From Actinomycetaceae bacterium (lineage in GTDB: Bacteria; Actinomycetota; Actinomycetes; Actinomycetales; Actinomycetaceae): a DNA stretch of 64,000 nucleotides. The stretch's first letter is position 1. Every line of letters starts with the position of its first letter. The notes beneath the pieces were generated by a model. The model had not been told where the DNA came from, made no database searches, and saw only the letters and a list, made by a program, of their open reading frames with translations. The position numbers and the translations under genes were made by a program. The stretch is from assembly GCA_030538185.1 (NCBI GenBank), contig JAUNUK010000004.1, forward strand, positions 186,001 to 250,000, written 5' to 3'. Shown one piece after another: positions 1-7,571 of the stretch.

Positions 1-1897
1 TCGTTCGCCACTTCGGCTTGCACGGCGCGACCGTAATAACGGGGCCTTCGCGGTGCTTTACGGTAAAGGTCTGGCCCTGGTGCACGTAAATTGCCCCTGT
101 GAACAGCGCAAAGAACGCGCCTTCTTCGTCAACATCACCCAAGATCCGCCCGGTGCCTTCTTCGACCAACTGGATGCTTCCGCCGCTGCCACGCAGGTCC
201 ACCAGTTGATGCGGGTTCTCAGGGCGGGTCGCATTCCAAAACCACCCCTGTGGCCTGGGAGTTAGCAGCCCCCGTTGTTCCAACACACGCACCAGCTGCG
301 GGATATTGTCCGCATCATTTTCTATTTCCGAGGACGGAAAGAATAAAGCCAGGTCCTTGGAGGTTAGTGGGGACTCTTTAGCTGCCGCGCACAGTTGAGG
401 GGCCAAAACGTAGGGGTTGCTCGGGTCAAAAATAGTCTCTTCAACCCCCTTGAGTAGCTCTTTCGGGTGGTGTGCGAGGTACTGATCCAAGGGGTTCTCA
501 CTGGCCACGAAGACGGCAATCCCGGATGCTCCTGCCCTGCCTGCGCGCCCGGCCTGTTGTCTCAGGGAGGCTCGCGTACCAGGGAAGCCGCAGGAGACGA
601 CTGCATCCAGGCCGCCGATGTCCACCCCGAGTTCAAGGGCGGAAGTCGAGGCCAGGGCACGAATCGCACCGTCATTGATTGCCGCTTCGAGTTCGCGGCG
701 TTCTTCTGGCAGGTAGCCGCCGCGGTAGGCGGCAACTGGCAGCTGGGAAGCCTGGCGCTGCCCATAACGTCGCTCGATTTCCAACTCGGTTGCCTGCGCC
801 AGAGCCTCGGCACCTGCGCGCGCACCAATAAAGGACAACACCCTGGCCCCAAGACCTACGAACAAGGCCGTCACCAGGGCGGATTCTCGGATGGAGGAAA
901 TGCGCTTGGGTTTCAGTTCCACGGCTTCAAGGTCCGCGACCTTATCAAGGGTTGTAGGCGTGGGTGTTGGTGTCTCGGATCCAGTTTGTCCCTCTAACCA
1001 GGGGTCATCGGCTGGCCTGTCCCACATGGACTCGGCTTCTTCTCCGTCTGCACCCTCACCCGTCGGGATGAATCCGGGCTGCCAGCGCACGAAAAACTGT
1101 TGCCCCCTGGCCGAACCGTCCTCGGAAATGACTGTGATGGAATCGGGCGGGACACCTAGCAGCCTGCCCGCGAAATCCTCAGGATTGGCCATAGTGGCGG
1201 AGAGCATGGCGATGGTGGGGCGCGAACCGTAGAGGGCGGCCAGGCGTAGGAGTCTGCGCAGGACCAGGGCCACGCCCGCGCCAAACGTTCCTTTGTAGGT
1301 GTGGACCTCGTCCAAGATGATGTAGCGCAGGCCGCGCAAGAAGCGTCCCCAACGTTCATGACCTGGAAGGATGCCGTAGTGCAGCATGTCCGGGTTGGTG
1401 ACGATAACATCGGCATGAGCGCGCGCCCAGGCCTTCGCGCCCGATTCGGTGTCGCCGTCCACCTGGCCGACTCGCACGCCAGATTCGGCTGCCGCCAGCA
1501 GCGTTTCCAGGGCCTTCACCTGGTCGGTTGCCAGGGCTTTCGTCGGTGCCATGTAGAGGACCGCCGACCTGGCCTCATGCCAGGGCTCGCGTCCTTCTTG
1601 GGGACACAAAGAGTTCAAGGCTGGCGCCCATGCGGCGAGGGACTTGCCGGAGCCTGTGCCGGTGCAGATCAGGGTGTGGTGCCCGGCATGCAAGGCCTCG
1701 GCTGCTTGAACCTGGTGCGACCAGGGGGTTTCTACGCCCAAGGTCTGCCACGCGTGGATCAGGCCGGGGTCCAACCAGGCGGGCCACGGTGCTCGTTCAC
1801 CTGGGGTTTCGGGAATGTGGGTGACGCCAATCAGGCGTTCTTGGGCTGTGGCGTGATCGATTTCTTCCAGGGCATGTAATAGCTGTTCAGCAAGCAC
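1..1897 (-). CDS. DEAD/DEAH-box helicase of the 'helicase/secretion neighborhood' (MrfA/YprA-like) type, 3' end cut by window
   Basis: The minus frame is open from a GTG at 1897 to the window edge (631 codons), so the C-terminus is missing. Visible SF2 helicase motifs are GTGSGKS (about residues 80-86, Walker A), a TNPDML block near 167-172, DEVH at 196-199 (Walker B) and SAT at 233-235. Near the window edge the sequence GAIYVHQGQTF matches the region after the helicase core in YprA/MrfA-like proteins, which usually carry a C-terminal Cys-rich DUF1998 domain that would lie outside the window. The family is an ATP-dependent nucleic-acid helicase, linked to DNA repair in Bacillus MrfA. It is repeatedly found beside actinobacterial Tad secretion genes, and those genes lie 3 kb away here. 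The GTG was chosen because GGGCGG lies about 6 bases upstream; that stretch is also a copy of the repeated CCGAGGGCG motif. Confidence 0.9.
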   Translation of the reverse strand, partial: MLAEQLLHALEEIDHATAQERLIGVTHIPETPGERAPWPAWLDPGLIHAWQTLGVETPWSHQVQAAEALHAGHHTLICTGTGSGKSLAAWAPALNSLCPQEGREPWHEARSAVLYMAPTKALATDQVKALETLLAAAESGVRVGQVDGDTESGAKAWARAHADVIVTNPDMLHYGILPGHERWGRFLRGLRYIILDEVHTYKGTFGAGVALVLRRLLRLAALYGSRPTIAMLSATMANPEDFAGRLLGVPPDSITVISEDGSARGQQFFVRWQPGFIPTGEGADGEEAESMWDRPADDPWLEGQTGSETPTPTPTTLDKVADLEAVELKPKRISSIRESALVTALFVGLGARVLSFIGARAGAEALAQATELEIERRYGQRQASQLPVAAYRGGYLPEERRELEAAINDGAIRALASTSALELGVDIGGLDAVVSCGFPGTRASLRQQAGRAGRAGASGIAVFVASENPLDQYLAHHPKELLKGVEETIFDPSNPYVLAPQLCAAAKESPLTSKDLALFFPSSEIENDADNIPQLVRVLEQRGLLTPRPQGWFWNATRPENPHQLVDLRGSGGSIQLVEEGTGRILGDVDEEGAFFALFTGAIYVHQGQTFTVKHREGPVITVAPCKPKWRT

Positions 1898-1934
1898 AAC
1901 GCACCGCCCTCGGAAATGAAAAAGGAAACGTGAG

Positions 1935-2123
1935 CTATTGGGCCGATCCGGAGTTGGCGTAATCCTCGAGAGCTTTCCAATCCATATCTGAAAGCTGAGT
2001 AGCCCCGCGACGAAGCGCCAAAAGCCTACGTGAGGCGGCTTTACCGGCAATCGAGGCGCGCATGAGGGCACCTAGTTCATCGTCCCCAAAGGGAGAGTGG
2101 GACGCTTCTTCGTCTTTCAACAC
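1935..2123 (-). CDS. Small hypothetical protein (62 aa)
   Basis: A short GTG-started frame sits between the helicase (38 bases downstream) and the EamA gene, in the same direction. The product is charged, with an acidic N-terminus and a central Ala/Arg/Leu-rich helix (MRASIAGKAASRRLLALRR), and no membrane segment or signal peptide. I do not recognise the family. No clear Shine-Dalgarno precedes the GTG, so the gene call rests on strand, spacing and helix-like composition only. It could be a small regulator co-transcribed with the helicase, or a chance frame. Confidence 0.4.
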   Translation of the reverse strand: MLKDEEASHSPFGDDELGALMRASIAGKAASRRLLALRRGATQLSDMDWKALEDYANSGSAQ

Positions 2124-2181
2124 AGGTCAAGAGTACGGGCGCGTGACGAAATTCCAGCGAAGGCGCGCCCAAAACACCAAA

Positions 2182-2212
2182 TCCTAGCCCCTGGCACCCC
2201 TGGGGGTTAGGA
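2182..2212 (-). terminator. Hairpin at the end of the EamA gene
   Basis: TCCTAGCCCC and GGGGGTTAGGA form an inverted repeat that overlaps the EamA stop codon. On the minus strand it is followed by a T-rich stretch (TTTGGTGTTTT), consistent with a weak intrinsic terminator for the exporter pair. Confidence 0.5.
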
Positions 2213-3206
2213 CTGGTTTCCAGGTTTCTCGCGGAATGGACAAGATGGCCACGGCAGCGACGATCGACAGGCATCCCACCACGTCGAAGCCAGTTGCCAG
2301 CGCGCCCAATAAGAGGACTGACAAGGTCATGGTCGACATCAACTCAGTGGTTGAGACCAGGGCAGCCAACACGGGACCTGCCAGTTTTACGCCGTACAAG
2401 AAGAACATAGTGCCGATCACCGTGCCGCCAAAAATCATCACTGAAAGCCCAGCTAGAGAGGGTAGATCCAGGTTCACCTGGTGCCTCCAGGGTCGATCCA
2501 CGATGGTCAAGATGACAGCTGATATAAGCATGCCCCACCCGGTCAGCAGAGACGTCGAATACGTGCGGTAGAGATCACCGGGCGCCAGGGCGCGAATAAC
2601 GGTCATAATCATGGCGATCACACACCACAACAAACCGATGGGCGAAACATCCAGGGTGTCCAGCTTTCCGTGGGTCGCGATCAAGAACACGCCCAGCAGG
2701 GACATGACAACGCAGAGGATTTCCAAGAAGGTGGGCACGCGACGCATGCGCGCGCAGGTCCACAAAAGGATGACGGCAGGAGCCGTATAGCCGATCATCG
2801 TCGAGGTCGTCGCATTGGTTTCGGCAATGGAAATCAGCGATGTGTAGGTAAATAGCCCAATCCCACAGATTCCCAGCAACAAAAACCTGGGGAGGTTTTT
2901 TCGGTCTTTCCACGGGCGCATGAGCCAACGCAGACGGACCTTGGGGTAACGCCAAGGGTTGTGCACGCCTCGCCCTCGAAAAAAGGCCCATCCGAGGACG
3001 ATCACTCCGCCAATCCACAGGCGCACGATTGCCGTCCACTCTGGTGAGAGATGTTTGGTCAGGAACAGATACTCCCCTGCAATGCCGGAGGCAGAAAACC
3101 CAATGGCGGAACAAAGCACCAACAGCACACCCAAGAAGGGGCGCTTCGTCGTGGTGTGGAAACGAGCATCGGACACATGTCCAATACTAGGGCGTTTTGG
3201 GTGCAT
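2184..3206 (-). CDS. EamA-family (DMT superfamily) membrane transporter
   Basis: A protein of 340 residues with ten predicted hydrophobic segments arranged as two EamA repeats (the first begins with LVLCSAIGFSASGIAGEY, the second ends in the ATGFDVVGCLSIVAAVAILSI helix). The family exports small metabolites such as amino acids or nucleobases; the substrate cannot be told from sequence. The ATG at 3206 is preferred to a TTG at 3287 that would lie three bases after the upstream MFS stop, because the extra N-terminal stretch is hydrophilic and unlike the family. It lies directly downstream of the MFS gene, so the two are probably co-transcribed. Confidence 0.85.
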   Translation of the reverse strand: MHPKRPSIGHVSDARFHTTTKRPFLGVLLVLCSAIGFSASGIAGEYLFLTKHLSPEWTAIVRLWIGGVIVLGWAFFRGRGVHNPWRYPKVRLRWLMRPWKDRKNLPRFLLLGICGIGLFTYTSLISIAETNATTSTMIGYTAPAVILLWTCARMRRVPTFLEILCVVMSLLGVFLIATHGKLDTLDVSPIGLLWCVIAMIMTVIRALAPGDLYRTYSTSLLTGWGMLISAVILTIVDRPWRHQVNLDLPSLAGLSVMIFGGTVIGTMFFLYGVKLAGPVLAALVSTTELMSTMTLSVLLLGALATGFDVVGCLSIVAAVAILSIPRETWKPVLTPRGARG

Positions 3207-3290
3207 TGTTGAGCCTGTGATTACGGGATTTTGCCGCCCAAACAGCGGCCCTAAATCCGCGAGTGTGAGGTACAGGGTGCGTGGCAAGTG

Positions 3291-4940
3291 TTATTTGGCG
3301 CTGCGTTTTTCGCGGCGCAGGTCGAAGGCGGCCACGGTCAGAGCCACCAGCAAGAACAGCGCCATAACCCCGTAAGAAACAGTCGTCGCCCAGGTCCAAC
3401 CGGCCCACGCAACGACGGCGAAACAAATGCCTGTGACGATTGCGGTTCCAACTGCAGTGGCTACACGCTCTGCGGTTTGCTTGACGGCACCGGATACACC
3501 GCCTGAGGCCGGGGGAACGTCTTGCATGCTCAAGGTCTGATTACATGAGCCAAAAGCGCCTTGACCGATGCCTGCAATGCCCAAGGTCAACAGCAGCCAC
3601 CAGTGGGATATCTGCCAAAGGTTGATCGCCCACACCACCCCGACTGTGGAGACAATACCCAGCAGTATCCACGACAAGGCCCACAGTATTGTGCGTCGCC
3701 CTCGGGTTAGCACCGCGCGCGCCGCCCACAGGGACGCAATACCCGAGGCCAAAGCGTTTGGTAAACCGATTGCTCCAGCCGCCAGTGCGCCCTGCCCCAG
3801 TTCTTGTTGCAGGTACAACAGGATGACGACGAATATAGTTGGGGCCGCCAGGAACATTAAGGCGCCTGCGCCCGTGCCGTAGGCGAAGGAACGTATCTGA
3901 AACAGCGCAAGGTCAACCATCGGTTCTTTGCCGCGTTTGAGGTAGGCCCTCTCCCACACGACCCACAGCACAATGAAGGTGCTGCCTGCGGGCAAAAACA
4001 GCCATATTGGCCACGGCTCTTTGAGGATGAAGGGCGCCATAATGCCCACCACCCCGGTTGCCAACAGCAGGGCCCCCAGGGGATCGATGTCGACACCTTT
4101 GCGTTTCTTGGCTTGCGCGCCCTGGGTCGATTCTTCGGGTTCTTGATGAACCGCTGCCCCACTGGCCTGCCTAGAATCGACAGCCGCCTGGTCTTTTGCG
4201 CGCGTCTTTCTGGCCTGTTTGGCAGCTGCCTTGGCAGCCTTTTTGGCGGCCTTTTTAGCCTTGCGTGCTATGCCACGTTTGCGTTCCATCTCGAAGGGCA
4301 TCACGTAGGCGGCAAACAGCAAACCGATAAGCCCCAAAGGCACGTTGAACAAGAACGCAGCCCGCCACCCGTGGGTAGAACCCACGATGTGAATGAGGGT
4401 CCCGGCAATGACGGGCCCTATCGCTACCGAAGCTGAAATCACGGCTCCAATCAGGGCAAAGGCCTTGGCCCGTGTGTGGCCGCGAAAGAACTGTTGGATG
4501 ATCCCAAGGACTTGGGGGTTGAAGACGCCCGCCCCGATCCCTTGCACGATGCGAGCCACGTTCAGACTCAAGGGCGATGTGGCCAACCCGCACCACAGAG
4601 ATCCGAGGGTGAAAAGCGCCAAGCCCAGCATGAAGAACGTGGACCTGCCAAATAGGTCTCCCAGCCTGCCAGAGGGCACCAGCAAGATCCCAAAAGCCAG
4701 GACGTAGCCGGTCAACACCCACTGCAGGTCGGAATCGCTGGCGTGTAAGGAGGTGCCTATGGTTGCCAGCGCGACGTTCACGGAGGAAACCACGATGAGG
4801 CTCATGGCAACAGGGATAAGCAGGGCGATGAGCATCTTCTTGCGCGTAAAGACCCGCGTGGACCCCTCAACCGTGAAAGAGGACGGACCGCCGCTGCCCT
4901 TGGGGCCATCTACTTGCGCATCTACCTGATTGTCGCCCAC
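3291..4940 (-). CDS. MFS transporter, DHA2-type (14 transmembrane segments)
   Basis: About 549 residues with the drug:H+ antiporter-2 layout: motif GRLGDLFGRSTFF in the loop after segment 2, and 14 hydrophobic segments. A long cytoplasmic loop between segments 6 and 7 carries a Lys/Ala-rich tract (RKAKKAAKKAAKAAAKQARK) and then a Gln/Glu-rich stretch, an unusual expansion of about 70 residues. Likely role: proton-coupled export of drugs or metabolites; substrate unknown. The GTG at 4940 is preceded by GAAAGGGGG at good spacing. An earlier in-frame GTG at 4976 lies inside the large inverted repeat and lacks a ribosome site. The EamA gene follows directly. Confidence 0.85.
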   Translation of the reverse strand: MGDNQVDAQVDGPKGSGGPSSFTVEGSTRVFTRKKMLIALLIPVAMSLIVVSSVNVALATIGTSLHASDSDLQWVLTGYVLAFGILLVPSGRLGDLFGRSTFFMLGLALFTLGSLWCGLATSPLSLNVARIVQGIGAGVFNPQVLGIIQQFFRGHTRAKAFALIGAVISASVAIGPVIAGTLIHIVGSTHGWRAAFLFNVPLGLIGLLFAAYVMPFEMERKRGIARKAKKAAKKAAKAAAKQARKTRAKDQAAVDSRQASGAAVHQEPEESTQGAQAKKRKGVDIDPLGALLLATGVVGIMAPFILKEPWPIWLFLPAGSTFIVLWVVWERAYLKRGKEPMVDLALFQIRSFAYGTGAGALMFLAAPTIFVVILLYLQQELGQGALAAGAIGLPNALASGIASLWAARAVLTRGRRTILWALSWILLGIVSTVGVVWAINLWQISHWWLLLTLGIAGIGQGAFGSCNQTLSMQDVPPASGGVSGAVKQTAERVATAVGTAIVTGICFAVVAWAGWTWATTVSYGVMALFLLVALTVAAFDLRREKRSAK

Positions 4941-4962
4941 ATCCACCAGCCCCCTTTCATCC

Positions 4963-5046
4963 GCTGAGCCTATCACCTAGTGCCTGAGCCTATTCGCGGG
5001 GTGTGCCCCCGGTGAATAGGCTCAGGCCTTGGGTGATAGGCTCAGC
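4963..5046. repeat. Nested inverted repeat between the Tad genes and the MFS gene
   Basis: Outer arms GCTGAGCCTATCACC (4963-4977) and its exact complement (5032-5046) enclose inner arms CCTGAGCCTATTC (4983-4995) and its complement (5014-5026), around a GGGG-TGTG-CCCC tip. The unit TGAGCCTAT is therefore present four times, two in each orientation. It could be a terminator for the Tad operon, an operator for the MFS gene (four half-sites), or a mobile palindromic unit. There is no T-run. Confidence 0.85.
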
Positions 5047-5050
5047 AGTT

Positions 5051-5452
5051 TTATGCGGCGGGGCCTGCGCGGGATTGGGCGAGGGCGGGGCGTACAACAC
5101 CCAAGATTGGCGTCGGGTAGCGCGCAACCAAGACCACGTCCCAGCCTTCCACCCGGCATTGTTCAAGCTGAGCCCCGTTCATCTGCGCAGTCGCCCCAGC
5201 AACGCCGCAGGCGTCACGGCCCCCTTGCAGGGCAGTCGCCCCGGCGACGGCAGCCAGGTCGGCTGCGGCCTCGGCGTGTGCTCTGCCCGCCCCGGCTGCC
5301 CCTAAAGCCAGACACATCAGCAAGCAAATTGCTGCAACCCCGATTGTGCCGAGGGCCAAAACTGTGCCAGAACCACGTTCCTGCCTTAAGGTCCCAATCG
5401 CGTGCGCATCAAGACACCCCTGCGCAACGCACTCATCCGCTGTGTACCTCAC
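5051..5452 (-). CDS. TadE-like secretion-neighborhood protein (Rv3654c-like)
   Basis: A protein of 133 residues with a short N-terminus, then one hydrophobic segment (GTVLALGTIGVAAICLLMCLALGAAGAG) after a QERGSG pseudopilin-like motif, followed by a small Ala-rich exported domain with two Cys (DACGVAG, LEQCRVEG) that could form a disulfide. It matches the actinobacterial TadE-like family found next to this class of helicase and Tad genes, thought to be a minor pseudopilin. The GTG at 5452 overlaps the upstream stop as GTGA and is preceded by AGGAGGGG, so translation is coupled to the TadE gene. It is the last gene of the Tad group. Confidence 0.8.
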   Translation of the reverse strand: MRYTADECVAQGCLDAHAIGTLRQERGSGTVLALGTIGVAAICLLMCLALGAAGAGRAHAEAAADLAAVAGATALQGGRDACGVAGATAQMNGAQLEQCRVEGWDVVLVARYPTPILGVVRPALAQSRAGPAA

Positions 5453-5814
5453 GGCCCCTCCTGGCCTTCCAGGGGAATCGCTGCCTGGGCCTGAGCCTTC
5501 AGGCCGACCCAACCCAGCGGGGCGGGAAGGGGCCGCACGACCAGCGCATGCGCAACCCCCGCCCCGCCGTTCACGGTGACGATTGCTGTGGACCCGGCCA
5601 GGACCTGCCCGATTTCTTGGGCGCGCCCCACATCGGCGCCTGCCGCAAGTGCCCGGGCGGCAGACCCGGCCGCCTGTGTCACGGCGATGTGAGCAGCCGA
5701 AGCAGAACCGGCGAACAGCACCGCTACCAGCATCATCACGACAGCCGGCAGGGTCAGCGCGAATTCGGCGGTCACCATTCCGGCCTCAGACCTTTTTCCG
5801 TCACCCGTTTTCAT
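5449..5814 (-). CDS. TadE-family minor pilin (Rv3655c-like)
   Basis: A protein of 121 residues. The sequence GMVTAEFALTLPAVVMMLVAVLFAG is the typical TadE N-terminus: a Gly before the hydrophobic helix with Glu five residues on (prepilin peptidase type), then an exported domain. TadE-like proteins are pseudopilins needed to assemble Flp/Tad pili. The ATG at 5814 overlaps the stop codon of the Flp gene by one base (TGATG), indicating coupled translation. Longer upstream frames in this reading frame run back over the flp gene and are not used. Confidence 0.85.
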   Translation of the reverse strand: MKTGDGKRSEAGMVTAEFALTLPAVVMMLVAVLFAGSASAAHIAVTQAAGSAARALAAGADVGRAQEIGQVLAGSTAIVTVNGGAGVAHALVVRPLPAPLGWVGLKAQAQAAIPLEGQEGP

Positions 5815-6002
5815 CAGACCGACAGCGCCTTTTCGATCAGCCCCTGTAAGACCGCCTGCAAGGATCCGCCCTTCATGATTGCCAGCAACAACCCCGCAAA
5901 GGCTGCGGCCGCCAGCGTCCCGATGGCATACTCGGCCGTGGCCATGCCGTCTTCTTCCTTGCGCACACGCGCAAACCAACCGGCTTTCTTTTCAGTTTCC
6001 AT
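5814..6002 (-). CDS. Flp-type pilin / DUF4244 protein (Rv3656c-like)
   Basis: A 62-residue product: charged N-terminus (METEKKAGWFARVRKEEDG), then GMATAEYAIGTLAAAAFAGLL, the Flp signature with conserved Glu and Tyr after the processing Gly, one hydrophobic helix and a short amphipathic tail. This is the likely major pilin subunit of the Tad pilus, cut by a prepilin peptidase that is not in this window. The ATG at 6002 has AAGGAG six bases upstream. There are 92 bases between the TadB-TadC stop and this start, with CCCGG..CCGGG complementarity, so it may be expressed more strongly than the genes before it. Confidence 0.9.
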   Translation of the reverse strand: METEKKAGWFARVRKEEDGMATAEYAIGTLAAAAFAGLLLAIMKGGSLQAVLQGLIEKALSV

Positions 6003-6093
6003 ATTCTTCTCCTTTATTTCACTTTCCCCGGACCTTCCGGGTTTTCCTCGATTGCCGAGGACGTCTAGTTGCGACTGCGTAGGCACGCATGGC

Positions 6094-7377
6094 TCAACCC
6101 AGCATTCCCTGCGCGGTCGAGATAATGACCGGGGCAAGCCCTATTGCCATAAAGGCAGGTAGCAGGCATAACCCCAGCGGCATCACCAGCTGCACCGACA
6201 GTTTTTGTGCAGCCTTCTTGTTTTCTTGTGCACGTGTGCGCCTGAGCTGGTTTGCGGCCCTCAACAACAGCGCCGAGGGCGCAGACCCATCAACCCACGC
6301 CGGCTCCAAGGCCCGGGACAATCGCGCATAACCGGGACCTGCCCTAGCCCAAGCCTCTTCCCATGAGGCACCGAGGATCAGCAAAGTCCCTACCCCCTTG
6401 AGTTCTTGGACATCCAAAGCCCAGGCCAGGGCCTCAATCGTGTTTGGTATCGAGGCTCCACAGTCCAGGATTGAGGAGGTCAACACCAATAAGACGCCCT
6501 CGTCAATGGGGGTTCTTCCTGGGGGTTCCATGGCCTGTTTCACCAGGGCACGAGTCCAGATATTACCTGCGACCATCAGGCCAATACCCACGCAGATCAC
6601 CAGGGTTCCTATTGAGCCTGACAGCAATATGCCCAAAGGATCGGCTCCCACTGCGTGCCCTAATAGCAGGGCCAACAGTGGTAATCCTCCCAAAAGTCGT
6701 GCGGTTGCGCGTGGCGCAGCCAGGGCAATGTCCCTTTCACCTCGGTCCTCTGCTGCCTGGGTGATCGCGGTGGCACAGGTATCCAAGACCTGAGCCAAGG
6801 GGGCACCGACCTTATGTGACACCCGGCAGGCAGCCCTCAGGGCAGGCACAGTGGCCGCAAACCCAGGGCTACGAGCCATAACATCTAGAGGATCGCGTGA
6901 AAAGATGCGTCCCTTACCTTCGAGGACCTTGTTTTCCAGGGCCACCAGCGCGCGGGGGACGCCTTCGTCCAGGGCGTCATTCTTCAGGTCCCACGCTACA
7001 TCCAGCTCATCTGGAGCATCCGATTCATCAGAACCTTGCAGACCACCTTGCAGCCTGGGATCCACCCTTCCTAGAGTCTTGGCCCAGGCGGTCTCCACAA
7101 CCTCTCCCGAGGTTAAACGCGAGGCAACCTCGACAACAATCATGGACATATCGGCTGATAAGCGGCGCTTTGAGCGACTGAAACCGACAATGTTGACGCC
7201 CAGTTGCTCAGATCCGCCACTATCTCTTACGTGGGACAGCGCAAAACGCGGATTGCGCCACCCCAAAACCCCAACCCCCACCAGAGCCAAAGCAGCCGAC
7301 ACCCACGCCAGCAGCGGCAATTGCCCGATAAGCACCACCATGTGCTCAAGGACGGAACCAAGGTTGATTGTTTTCAT
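6094..7377 (-). CDS. Tad secretion inner-membrane protein, TadB-TadC fusion
   Basis: A 427-residue protein containing two type II secretion F-like halves. The first has an N-terminal membrane segment, a cytoplasmic helical region and SPGFAATVPALRAACRVSHKVG.. followed by a membrane pair. The second (from about residue 285) repeats the layout, ends in QLVMPLGLCLLPAFMAIGLAP and lies where TadC normally starts. In M. tuberculosis these roles are split between two genes (Rv3658c, Rv3657c); here they form one frame. The product would be the platform on which the TadA ATPase acts. It begins a transcription unit whose upstream region carries the paired TTATCCACA elements, and it is separated from tadA by 18 kb. 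Confidence 0.85.
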   Translation of the reverse strand: MKTINLGSVLEHMVVLIGQLPLLAWVSAALALVGVGVLGWRNPRFALSHVRDSGGSEQLGVNIVGFSRSKRRLSADMSMIVVEVASRLTSGEVVETAWAKTLGRVDPRLQGGLQGSDESDAPDELDVAWDLKNDALDEGVPRALVALENKVLEGKGRIFSRDPLDVMARSPGFAATVPALRAACRVSHKVGAPLAQVLDTCATAITQAAEDRGERDIALAAPRATARLLGGLPLLALLLGHAVGADPLGILLSGSIGTLVICVGIGLMVAGNIWTRALVKQAMEPPGRTPIDEGVLLVLTSSILDCGASIPNTIEALAWALDVQELKGVGTLLILGASWEEAWARAGPGYARLSRALEPAWVDGSAPSALLLRAANQLRRTRAQENKKAAQKLSVQLVMPLGLCLLPAFMAIGLAPVIISTAQGMLG

Positions 7378-7429
7378 GCCTCAACGGTGACGGGGATTCG
7401 CCCTCGGAAAAAGGGGGAACCTCTACAGC

Positions 7430-7464
7430 AGTGGATAAACCTAAAACCAACTGCCTGTGGATAA
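7430..7464 (-). promoter_or_regulatory. Pair of DnaA-box-like 9-mers upstream of tadBC
   Basis: On the minus strand TTATCCACA (7464-7456) and TTATCCACT (7438-7430) are 26 bases apart with a conserved TTGGTTTT between them, the nearer one 53 bases from the tadBC ATG. A 39-base block here matches the region upstream of the ssd gene (27880-27918) at 31 of 39 positions. It is either a shared promoter or a binding site for DnaA or another regulator. Confidence 0.7.
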
Positions 7465-7493
7465 CTCCCCTCAGCTGCTCACAGCACCCAAGT

Positions 7494-7556
7494 TATGAAA
7501 GGGCCTTGACAAACCGCCCGGCGCATGGTTTCCTAGTTTCTAAAGGACCTTTCATA
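7494..7556 (+). promoter_or_regulatory. Probable ROK-regulator operator pair and promoter
   Basis: TATGAAAGGGCCTTG (7494-7508) and TAAAGGACCTTTCATA (7541-7556) are inverted copies of one another, each with a near-palindromic AAAGG-N-CCTT core. A TTGACA -35 hexamer (7506-7511) lies against the first site, so repressor bound to both could cover the promoter. The arrangement fits autoregulation of the following ROK gene and control of the operon. Confidence 0.7.
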
Positions 7557-7571
7557 AGCAAGGGAGCGTGA

